Positions 35,973 to 46,100 of a stretch of 60,657 bases of DNA are shown here, one piece after another (position 1 is the first letter of the stretch; every line of letters starts with the position of its first letter). Where the stretch lies: the NCBI GenBank assembly GCA_947567595.1, contig CANOMQ010000022.1, positions 1-60,657 on the forward strand, read 5' to 3'. The notes below the pieces were generated by a model. That model saw nothing but the letters and a program-made list of their open reading frames with translations. It ran no database searches and was not told the DNA's origin. The stretch comes from an uncultured Lachnospiraceae bacterium (GTDB lineage Bacteria > Bacillota > Clostridia > Lachnospirales > Lachnospiraceae). Made by a program: the position numbers and the translations under genes.

Positions 35973-36013
35973 AAAAAAGCGTTTCCGACAGCTTTTATGC
36001 CGGAAACGCTTTT
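35973..36013. terminator. Bidirectional terminator after the receptor gene
   Basis: AAAAAAGCGTTTCCG pairs with CGGAAACGCTTTT, giving an 11-12 bp stem with U-runs on both strands. It separates the receptor operon from the convergent thioredoxin gene. Confidence 0.9.
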
Positions 36014-36040
36014 CTTATTGTCTGCACTTATTTTATCAGA

Positions 36041-36355
36041 TTATGCGATATGTCCGCTGATAAACTCCTTTAGCTTCTCCTTCGACAGAAAGCCGACACT
36101 CCTGCCTGCCACCTCGCCATCCTTGAAAACGACAAGCGCGGGAATATTCTGAATACCATATTTGAACGCAAGCTCGTCGTTCGCGTCAACATCCGCGTTA
36201 AAAAATTCAAGCTTTCCCGCAAACTCATCCGAGATTTCCTCCAGCACAGGCGCAAGCATTTTGCAGGGGCCGCACCATGTCGCGGAAAAATCCACCAATG
36301 CAAGTTTACTTGTAAGTGCCTTACTCATGTCGTTATTCTCAATTTTATTTACCAT
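36041..36355 (-). CDS. trxA: Thioredoxin
   Basis: 104 residues from the second ATG, which has GGAGG 5 bp upstream; the first ATG lies within that site. The active site is TWCGPCK with C28 and C31. The cis-proline block IQNIPALVVFKDGE is also present. It reduces protein disulfides. It lies 54 bp after the coiled-coil gene and could be co-transcribed with that pair. Confidence 0.95.
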   Translation of the reverse strand: MVNKIENNDMSKALTSKLALVDFSATWCGPCKMLAPVLEEISDEFAGKLEFFNADVDANDELAFKYGIQNIPALVVFKDGEVAGRSVGFLSKEKLKEFISGHIA

Positions 36356-36409
36356 GTTTTCCTCCATTCTTCATAAAAGACTGTTTGTCCATAATTTGTA
36401 TGCGCTTGA

Positions 36410-36994
36410 TTATTCCACTGTCAGACCAAGCTCCCCCAAGTCCTCCGGCGCTGATACAGATGTCTCTGCATTCTCCGCCTTGCCCTCGGGATCGTACTCC
36501 TGCTTCTCCTCCTCGTCGTCCCAAAGCGACTCATATTCTTCCTTCTTTTTATTTTTCATCTTGTTGAGCAATGCAAGGTTTTTTGCCGCCAAGTATAGCT
36601 CCATGCTATAATCCATGACCTTTTTCTCGTCCGAAGCAGGCACGCGCGCGCCCTTACCAATGCGCCGTGCGGTCTCCATGATTTTACCCATTTCCAGCGC
36701 GGCGTCCTCCATCGCGTCCTTTTGCTGCTTGGAAGCCTCCGCGTTAAAAACAGAAACGTACTGCTCCGTCAGCCTGTCAAGCACCTCCTGATTTTCGTCA
36801 AATTTCTCGTTCAGTGCGCCGATTGTCAGCTCTAGGGTTGCCGCCTCGTTTGCATAAACCTCGCGCTTTTCCGAAGAAAAGGCTGTCTTGGCTTTTTTAT
36901 CCAGCTCTTCCTTTTTCTTGGCAAGCTTTCTGCGCCGGTCAATGATTGTCGCACGCTGTGCACGGTATAGTTTCTGTGCTTCTCCGACCTTCAT
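36410..36994 (-). CDS. Coiled-coil protein of unknown function (sigma-D operon, gene 2)
   Basis: 194 residues, nearly all charged helix: residues 1-130 are coiled coil (LYRAQRATIIDRRRKLAKKK, then EELDKKAKTAF). An acidic tail follows from about 150 (SLWDDEEEKQEYDPEGKAEN). No membrane segment, signal peptide or enzyme motif is seen. It starts 28 bp after the larger coiled-coil gene and is probably in its operon. I do not recognise a characterised family. The upstream sigma-D promoter suggests a role in late flagellar assembly, motility or the cell surface. Confidence 0.75.
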   Translation of the reverse strand: MKVGEAQKLYRAQRATIIDRRRKLAKKKEELDKKAKTAFSSEKREVYANEAATLELTIGALNEKFDENQEVLDRLTEQYVSVFNAEASKQQKDAMEDAALEMGKIMETARRIGKGARVPASDEKKVMDYSMELYLAAKNLALLNKMKNKKKEEYESLWDDEEEKQEYDPEGKAENAETSVSAPEDLGELGLTVE

Positions 36995-37022
36995 ATCATC
37001 ACATCCTTTTGAAACGCTCCCA

Positions 37023-38351
37023 CTATCCTTGTGTTATAACGATTCTATCCTCCAGCTTTACATCCTCGTCTGTCTCGGAATTGTTGTTCACTTCCTCCGG
37101 GTCTTCCTTTGGATTGAGCAGTTCTCCGATTTCCTTTTCTTCCTCCTCGTCCTTTTCCTCCTCGGAGTCTACGTGGTCTATATCGTTGCGCTCGTCGATT
37201 AAATCCTTTACCTCGTCCTCAAGCTCCTGCGATGTCTCGTCAAGCTTGCCCTGTGACGCCTCGTTGAATGCGGCGTCCACTGCGGACTGTATCATGCTGT
37301 CCCTTGTTTCCTCCATGCCTTGAAGCGGGTTTGCCTTGATGTGTTCCTCATTGCATTCCTTCGCGTCGATGAGCATCTGCTGACCACGCCGTTTGTAATT
37401 GGCAAGGTCACTGTCCTTTACCGCCATAGAGCGATAGCGTTCCAATGCTTCTTCTTTGTCCTTCTTTGTGTAATTCGCACCAAGCAGGATTTCCAATTCA
37501 GCGGATGCTTTTGGAGCCATTTTCAAACCGTAGCTAAATACTGCCTCCTTTTTTTCCTCATCTGATATATTTTCATCATTGAGAAACTCTTTTAAGCTTT
37601 TCGCCTCGTCACGCATCTTGTTTTCAATGTCATCTGCCTTCGCAAGATATTGAAGTCCTTCCTCCTGCAGTTCATGAATTAATCCGACTACATCCAGTTC
37701 CCGTTTCATAGAGGATGTTGCAAACCTTGTCGCGGAGTCTGCAATGGTATCGCTTACACTGTTTTCCTGATTTGAATCGCTGCTGCCATCACCTTCTGAT
37801 GTTTTACCCTCACACTCTTCTTCTACCTCCTCAGCCTCTTCAATGCTCTTTAGCATCACCAGCAAATCCCGGTTTCCCTTATCAATTTCGTCCTGCATTT
37901 CCGATGACTGCATTGCCATCTGCTGTGCTTCCTTTGCCCTCTTTTGGTTCTCCTCCTGCTGTTTCATCTTCTGATCCCGTATAGAGCCAAGTACATCCTG
38001 CTTTCTTTGAAGTGTCTCTAAATCCTCGTCTGCTACCTTAGAGTTCTTCATTGATTTTATAATATTATCTATTTCCTCCATCAGGTCCAAATATTCACTC
38101 TTTGTCGTTTCTGACAGCGCTTCATCAATCTGCTCCATTTTCGCCATTCTCTGCGTTCTCAGTACCTGTTCACTCTTTTGCGTGCGTCTGTCCGACTGCT
38201 CACTAAGCTTTCTTCCCTCTTTTGAAATCGTCACCCTGCACTGTGGTCCGTCAAAAGGCCCGTTCTGACTTTGCATGTGCTGACGCTTCTGCTGTGCTGC
38301 CCTGCCGATTGTTACATTGATATTGTTGTCTGTAAACATTTTAATTTGCAT
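37023..38351 (-). CDS. Coiled-coil protein of unknown function (sigma-D operon, gene 1)
   Basis: 442 residues from the ATG with GAGGTGGGGTG upstream; a longer frame upstream is rejected because it crosses the promoter. The N-terminus has MFTDNNINVTIGRAAQQK and CRVTISKEGRKLSEQSDRR, the latter a motif I have seen in function-unknown Lachnospiraceae proteins. Most of the rest is coiled coil with acidic low-complexity stretches (EEAEEVEEECE near 180 and DSEEEKDEEEEKEIGELL near 400). No signal peptide or membrane helix. It is the first gene after a perfect sigma-D promoter. Confidence 0.8.
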   Translation of the reverse strand: MQIKMFTDNNINVTIGRAAQQKRQHMQSQNGPFDGPQCRVTISKEGRKLSEQSDRRTQKSEQVLRTQRMAKMEQIDEALSETTKSEYLDLMEEIDNIIKSMKNSKVADEDLETLQRKQDVLGSIRDQKMKQQEENQKRAKEAQQMAMQSSEMQDEIDKGNRDLLVMLKSIEEAEEVEEECEGKTSEGDGSSDSNQENSVSDTIADSATRFATSSMKRELDVVGLIHELQEEGLQYLAKADDIENKMRDEAKSLKEFLNDENISDEEKKEAVFSYGLKMAPKASAELEILLGANYTKKDKEEALERYRSMAVKDSDLANYKRRGQQMLIDAKECNEEHIKANPLQGMEETRDSMIQSAVDAAFNEASQGKLDETSQELEDEVKDLIDERNDIDHVDSEEEKDEEEEKEIGELLNPKEDPEEVNNNSETDEDVKLEDRIVITQG

Positions 38352-38448
38352 AAAACACCCCACCTCATTCCTTTGAAATTTTCCGCAATTCCGTTTGCTT
38401 TTATTTTTTGATAAATTATGATATTGGTAAAAATTATAATTTATATTT

Positions 38449-38475
38449 ATATCGGCAAAATGTCTGAAATTTTTA
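38449..38475 (-). promoter_or_regulatory. Flagellar sigma-D (sigma-28) promoter
   Basis: TAAA, exactly 15 bases, then GCCGATAT on the minus strand. This is the consensus of the Bacillus sigma-D promoter with no mismatch. It lies about 100 bp before the 442-residue coiled-coil gene, with nothing else in between. Confidence 0.8.
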
Positions 38476-38518
38476 ACCCTTTCAAGCAATAATTGTGCGG
38501 ATTGCCAAACTTTCCCTG

Positions 38519-39954
38519 TCACACCACAGCTTCTATAATCACCTTGCCATCAATCTGCAGCTCTTTGACGCCGGTTTTCTTTTTCTTGTTAAAGTTAAAG
38601 CTGATCATGTATCCTTTCTCCTCAGGAAAGACTTACGCCCGCAGGCTTCGATGAATTTCTCGTCATTCTCACCATAGATGTCGTGGAAATGTTCCACAAA
38701 CTTTTTCAGTACCTGTTCCATATCGAGCCTGCCGTTTTCTGTAAACTGGTTCCTGTCTCGTTCTCCATATTGAAATGCCGTGCTTTTGGATGCTTCTTCC
38801 GCAATGAACATATTCAGCAGTCTCATCTCGAAAATCCGGTTGGCTACAGCAACATGACCATCGTTTTCCTTTAAAAAGCCAAACATCACTCCAAGATTAA
38901 CTGATTTTATGTCCGGACTATATGGAATCCTTTTCCCCTGATATAAAATATCCTTTATCGTTTCTCTTAAATCCTAATATTGGTCCAGCTGCTTGACCAT
39001 GCTGTCAAATAACGGCGTGTTTTCCTTCAGCAAAAGACTAACAGCCTCATCGAGCCCACGCTTCGTCCATGCATCACCGCTATGCCCAAACCCTTCTCTG
39101 TCAGGAATTTCCTCGTCAAGGTATTTGCAGAGCGCAGAGACAAGGTATGGATAACCGGACGTATACCGGTAAATCTCCTCTGCGATTTTTGCCACATCCA
39201 TTCCGGTTTGATGGTCTTTTTCATATTCCTCAAGCATGGCTGCAATCTGAACAGATGAAAAGCTCATATCAATCGTAAATTTTGCCGCAATGTTCCACGG
39301 GCTGTTGTACTGGTGTTCCACACCAGGACGTATCTTGAGCTTTAGGTTTTTGATATCATATACGCCTGCAAGAATGACTGAATGGAATGTCGAACGGTTT
39401 TCCCTGTCCAGATAGTATCCCCTGAGTTGTGCGAGGAAGTCAATAAAGACCTGATTGTTGGATGCACTGTCTACCTCATCGATCAGCAGTACGATTGGCT
39501 TTGGGGATTTCCTGCATATATTGCTTATATATTGAAACATATTCTTTATGGTTTTTTCTTCCTGGTTCTTCAGACTGTTTAAGGCTTGTAGCGCCTCTGC
39601 ATGGATGATTTCCATTGATTCCTTTTCTGAAGAAACCAGCTCCTCAACATATCCGATAAATGACATTGCAAACGTCTGCTCATCTGCAAAATTTGCCGTA
39701 CTCATCATCTGGAAATCCATGGAAAGGACAATGTAATCGTCTTTTAAATACTCCGCCAATGCCCTGAGCATTGTTGTCTTTCCATATTGGCGTCCCCTGT
39801 TGATGACAAAATATTTCTTTCTGTCAACCAGCATCTTTTTTATATATCCAAGCCTGTCATCCAAGTTTACCATATAATGTTCTTTCGGCTTACAGGAACC
39901 TTCTGTATTAAAATATTTCATTCCAATATCCTCCATTGTGCTCATTGTCGTCAT
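38519..39954 (-). pseudogene. Broken AAA-ATPase/PD-(D/E)XK gene
   Basis: The first frame (to 38974) has a Walker A-like GRQYGKTT at 54-61 and a Walker B LLIDEVDS. An in-frame TAG at 38974-38976 interrupts it. The same frame continues at once with DLRETIKDILYQGKRIPYSP and FGFLKENDGHVAVANRIFEM, which fit the middle of this family, down to KFIEACGRK. A further stop follows after FLRRKDT. A final fragment reads MISFNFNKKKKTGVKELQID, the family C-terminus. The nuclease core between GRK and MISFNF, about 75 residues in intact relatives as I recall, is missing. Nonsense mutation plus deletion make the gene inactive. Confidence 0.8.
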
Positions 39955-40012
39955 GGATTTATTATAGCATTGCGGTTGAAATAAGTAAATGAAGGCTTCC
40001 TTATTTTACGTT

Positions 40013-40048
40013 GACAGGGAGCCGCTGCGTTTGCAACGGCTCCCTGTC
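40013..40048 (-). terminator. Strong hairpin downstream of the giant gene
   Basis: GACAGGGAGCCG pairs with CGGCTCCCTGTC over a ~12-bp GC-rich stem with a short TGC-containing inner pairing. The tail is U-poor, so it may be an RNA 3' stabiliser or a non-canonical terminator for the giant gene. Confidence 0.5.
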
Positions 40049-40128
40049 TGTTTATGCTGCTACAGTATTTTGTTATTAGCTTTTGAAGTATACCGCTGTT
40101 GGTTTTTGTTATGCTGCGGTATGTTTCA

Positions 40129-43100
40129 TTAATTCTTCTCTTCTTTGATCGTGATGTTGACTGTGCCGGTGTTGTTTGGCAGGATGTACATATACACTAC
40201 CTTATATTTATTGTAATTGCTCACATATGCGTAATCCTGATATCCCTGACCTACAGTCAGGCTACTATTGCCCATAGAATCTATCCAATTATTGTTGCCT
40301 AAATAACTCGCATATCTACATTGCAGATAATTGTATTCGTTCGCCCTGCCTTCAACACGATAGCTCTGCTGATTTGTGTCCTTCACCTTAAAGTATATCC
40401 ACTTCTCCTCATCGGCTGTTAAAGATAGGCTTGTTTCTTTGCCTAATGTAACCTCCTCCATCGTCACCTTTTCGTCTTTGCTGACTGTAAGAATAACTGT
40501 TTCTTCATTGCTGTTGTAGTCGTTTATCTTAAGATATACCGTCGTACCCATAATTAATGGATAGCAAATTATCCCATTATTACTTGAAGACTGAGAACTG
40601 CTTCCATTCAAATGCGCCTCTTTATCCGCATACAAGTAGATAGTAGGTTCTCTGTTCTCAGCCGGCGCAAATGTATATATCCCTGTTTCAGGTGCGGTGA
40701 ATTTTACCATGGCAGTGTTGCTCGCTAATGTAATCTTATTCTCCCCGTTGCCTAATTCCGGAAACTCCACTTTTTCCGCCGTAAGAGACGCTTCATTGTA
40801 ACTGTTCGTCTTTAAGTACACGGTTTCTCCCTTTTCAAACGGATAAGTTACTGACTGACCCAAAATTGAATTCACATTGCCCTCTGCTTCAAACTGTTCC
40901 TTCGTATACAGATAAACATAGCTCGCATTTCCGTTGGAATCTTTACATGTAAATGTATACTCTGTCTCCTCGGGTGCAGTGAATACAAACCATGTGTCTT
41001 TGTAGTTGGCAGGTATTGTCTGCGCTACTGATACATCCGTCCATGGTGTCGGATCAATCTTAGTTGCGCTTAACGTTGCCGTGGCTTCTGAACTGCCGTT
41101 GTTTCTCAATCGAATATACACAATGCTACCTGCTTTCAACCATCGTTCCGTAAAACTGTTCTTCTGTTTGTTCACATCGTCGTAACATACTATATCAACA
41201 TTATAGGAAGTTGATGTACATTTAAAAGAATATCTTCCATCGCTTTCCACCTGATAGCTGTACCACGGTTTTTTACCTGCTCCCACCGTAACCTCATCTG
41301 TTGTAAAGGGCAGTATTGTCGATTGTGTCTTTTCAACTTTCACTGCTGCATCGGAAAAATAGTAGCTGTTATATCCGCTACCAACTCTTAACCATACCTT
41401 CTGTCCTGCTGGTAAGTAACACGTTATTCCATTCGAACTGCTTGAAACATTAACCTGCTTGATGTATTCGTCATTCTGCAAGCTATTGTTTAATGACAAT
41501 TTTTCCATAATATATGCGGTTGCAGAAAAAGTTAAATTTTCTAACGTAAATTTATAAAACCCTTCTCCGTCCTGCGCAGTAAACGAAATCCATCCATAAT
41601 TATCGTTTCCTGAACCAGCACCTGAAGCCGCAAGCGCCAATGCGTCACCGCCTGCCGTCAATGCGTTTATCACGGTCTTTTCCACCGTTAATGACAAATC
41701 ATTCCACGAACTGTCGTTCTCTACTTTTAACGAATACGCCGTTCCCGCTTCTAACGGATATGATATTGTCCCATTCCATGTTACGGATTTTAACGGCGTC
41801 GCTTCATCGCTGGCTAAGTAAATTCCCATGCTCTTTGCGGAGCTGTCCAGCCTAAACGTATAAACCGCATCCGCGCCCGGCGTGAGGGTGTAGCGTGTTG
41901 TTGCGTTCCGCTCCGCACTCTGCGGATACTCGGACTGGTTATCCGTTATGACAACCGGCTCTACCTTTATTACCTTGAATGACGCCCCCCTGTACTCATT
42001 GATGTATGCCTTCACATAGACCGTGTCGTTTGCCTTCATCGTACAGGTTGTTCCCAAAACTGCATTCTTGTTGATCGCATCATGGTCTTTATATACGCTA
42101 AAATTAATGCCGGCATTGTTTTGCGCCTTAAAACGGTAATCGCCGTCTTCCTCCGCCGTAAAGGTGTACCAATAGGTCTGCTCGTATTCTCCAGAGTACG
42201 CTTCTCCTGCTTTGATCGGCTGCATGCTGACTGCAGAAACCTCAATATTATTCTCATATGAGTTGTCATTCTCTACATATACGGTATCCTGCGCCTTCAT
42301 TGCATAGTATATTGAATTGTATTGTTTCTTTTGTGTAAGTTCTCCGTTCTCATACGCATGAAGTTTTATCAAATTTTCTGCGTTAAAGCTGTACAGTCCG
42401 TCTTTCTGTGCCGTAAATACACCCCATCCGTTTGCGGACAGCGTTGTTTTTTCATTCAGCTTAAGCGGCGTTCTGTTTTCAAGACCTGTTCCGGGAACCT
42501 TTTCTACCGTTATCGTACCGGATGTAGGTTGATAAGAGCTTCCGCTTACCTTAATAGTCTTTGTCGTTCCCTTCTTCACATTCTCCAAGCTTGAAGGTGA
42601 GGCACTCAGTCCTGCGGATGTGACAATCTTATAATTTCCTGCCTCCTCCGCCGTAAAGCTGAATTTCTGCGGTTCTCCCGCTGCAAGCTCTACTGATGCA
42701 GGTATGTTCAGGATAAGCTTTGTCTTTGTATCATACTTGTCTGTGCCGTCGCCGCGCAAATCCTCGTTCTCGTCATAGAAGTATGCGTTGTTGTATGCGT
42801 CGCCGACTGACCTTACGGTCACTTTCCATCTTGCGATTGTCTGCTTCAGGATGCCGGACTTCACTTCAATGATTGTTGTTCCTGCCTTCAGCGCTTTTAA
42901 GTTTGCAGAATAGGTGCCGCCTACCGCGCTGATTTTTGCCACCTTGCCGTCAGAGCTGCTCCATGTGAGCTTATCCGTTACGGCGTACTGTGCACCCTGA
43001 TTTGCATCCGCCACAAGCGTATAGCGGTTGCCTGATACAAACGTGTAATCGTCTACATCTGTCTCTGTCAGTTCACCTTTCGCAAATACCTGAATCGGCA

Positions 43101-46100
43101 TACCAAAATTTAAAGCGTCGTTTGCGATTCCGGTATCCCATGCGGGCAGCTTTGTCATTGTAACTGCCTTTGATACAGGCTTTGACTTCGCATCCCCGTA
43201 TACTGCCGTCACTGTTACGTTATACTTGCTGTTTGCCGTAAGACCTGTTACCTTAAATCGATCTACATAATCCGGCTGCCATACATATGCTTTTTTCTTT
43301 GCGCTGTAATACCAGATGTATCCGTCATTGCAGCCACATTCTTCAAGGTACTCATCGCGCTGTGAGATATACTTGCGCTGTACAAGCTTTCCTGCGGAGT
43401 TCTTGATGTCAACAATATATCCCTCCGCATAAATGCTCGGCGCAAAATCAAGCATGAAGCTGTTGTCAATCAGATTGCTGAATTTCAGGTTCTTTACGGG
43501 GTCAAGATCCTTTATCGTAACCGTGGCTGAGCCGCTGACCGCCGGACCTTCGCCTGCTGTTACTGTCACGCTCTGTCTTGACGCTGTTTTCTCAAATTTA
43601 ACAGGCGTAATGTTTCCGTTTTTGTCTGTCTTAAGGCAGTCGCTGTCCGCCGCTGTCGCTTTGTGTGCGAAATACGGATTGCCGGAGTCAAGCGCGCTTT
43701 TTCCTGCCTTATATGCCACAAGGTCAACAACCGGGGTCTTCTGCCCTACTTGTAATGTTACCTTCGCGCCTGCCGCGCTGTCTGCATCCGCCTTAATTCT
43801 TATGATAATCGGAGCGGATTGCGTCTTTGTCACGGTATCATATGCCGTAACCGCGAGCGCCTCGGGCTGTGTGAACTTCAGTTTGCCTTTCTTGTCAGCC
43901 TTTGTGTACTGCGCGTAGGTGTATTCCCTATTCCAGTCATTATAAATCTCGTCGTAATAATCATGCCTTACATATTTCCAAAGTCCGTCCTCCTCCTGCA
44001 CCACCTGATACATACGGTATTCCAGCTTCGGCTCAAGGAGCTTCGTCTTTAACGCCGCCTTATCCGCGCCGATAAACGGTACGGCATAACCCTGCGACAA
44101 ATCAGGCTGTTCCGCCTTATCCACTTCATCCGCAAGCGCCGAGAACACCCCGGTCACCGCAAGCTGTACGCCGCCGCTTGTCAGGTCATACTCATAGTAA
44201 GGCACGTCTGTTGTCCTGTCTTCCCCCATTTCGTCATCATAAATATATAATGACGCTGACTGCGCTTCGCCCTCTGATGCAACCACAAGCTTCTTCACCT
44301 GTCCGAGCGTGGTCGTAAAGTCCTTGGGCATGCCGTTTGACGACAGCTCCGCCGTTCTCCTGTTTCCGTCCTTATCCAAAACCGTGCGGCTTGCGCTGAC
44401 GTTTCTTACATAAACGGAATACGGGGTCTTGGGCGTTAATCCATCCACCTTGACCTGTATCGTCACATTCTTGCCGCCTGCAATTCCTGAAATATTTTCG
44501 TCATATGCGTACTGCGTATATATGCCTCGGGCAAGCTCGTAAGCAATATCCTCTTCCGCATTGTTTGAAACATATACCGGATTTGCCGCAAGACCTGCGG
44601 TCTTATAGTCGCCTGTCTCTTCGAATTTCCCGATTGCTTTCTCAAAGTCGTCAACGGTTTTTTTGTTGTCCGGCATTACGTAAATTTCACGGCGGTAGCC
44701 GTAATCATAGTACTTTCCGTTGTTCTTTACATACGGGTACTGTACGTCCACAGATACGTCGGCGGGAAAGATTTTTCCGACCTTTGGAGCCGCAACCTTG
44801 GAAACGGTAATCTTTACCTGTCCGGGCTTGCAGCCGTCTGTGATTTCCTTCTTTTCATTGCCCACAATCTTTACAGGATATACTTCAACTGTCGCGTTGC
44901 CCTCTTTTAACGCAGTCACCCTTCCCTGACTGCTGATTGCGAGAACGTCCGCGCCATCTGTCACTCTGTAGTCAAGATATACAAGATCCTCGTTCTGCAC
45001 CTTTGTTATTTTCACGTCAAGATCCTGCACTTCGCCGACTACCATCTTGGTCTTGGGCGCGTTGAATGCAACGGACTTTGGTGCAACTGCGTTTCTCAAA
45101 TCCGCCGCAAGGTTCTCCTGTGTCGGCGTGATTGTGAATTTTTCAACAAAGCCTTCCTTCCACAAGATTGAGAAAGTCACGGGATTTGGCTCAAGTCCGT
45201 TTTCTCCGTCCTTGGAAAGGTTGAATGTTGCCGTGATTTTTCCGTTATCATCTTTCCTGACATTAATTCCGCCCGCCTTTTCCAGCGCGTTTTTATAAAT
45301 TGCCGTTTCGGGAGCTCCGTCCTCAAACTCGGACGGCGGGGTAATTTTTACGGTCGCCCATGCGCCATATACCGTCTTTGTCACGCCGTTTTCCGTAACC
45401 TTCTGTACCGTGTACGGAACTGCCTGCCAAAATGTAACTTCGTGCGCAAACTTTTCTGAGGTTTCGCCCTTTGTTACTTTGTCATTGATTTTTATGCTGC
45501 TGTCCGAACCTGCAGGGAATAATTGCACCTTCTCGGCGCTTACATACGCAGGCGTTATCTCCACGGGTTTGCCTGATTTTAGCTGATAGTTCAGGCTGTA
45601 TGGATAAGCAAGCTCTCCATCGCCACCATCAGTTGTAGCATTGATTGTATATTTCTCGCCGCTCTTTAATCTGCCCTCATAACGCTCATTATCGCTTCCG
45701 TATACGCACAAATACGGAAGATCCACATAGCTAAATTCCCCGTCTTCATCATACCGCGCAAACACCGGATAGCCATAAACGATTTGATTACCGTCCTCTC
45801 TGTCTCTACCCAGCATCTGCCACGTTGTAAACGCATCCTTTACTTCCTGTGTTTCCTTCTCTGGAAAACCTGCAATTGTAAGGATATCTCCATCCTTCTC
45901 TTTGTTATGATACTCTTTGTAAAGGTTATATGTGTCCGTTCCGGCTTTTACTTCCTCCGCAGGCTGCTTTGTTACCGTTACCGTAAGCTCCGCTTTCTTG
46001 ATAACCGCTGTCGCTACCTGCTCACGGTCTGCCGGGGCATAATTCTCATCGCCGTCATATTTTGCATAGATGGTGTAGGTTCCGGCAGTTACAGCCTCCT

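Noticed and set aside
38974-38976. TAG as a recoded sense codon
   Set aside because: The same gene also carries a large deletion and a second stop, so simple decay is the better explanation.
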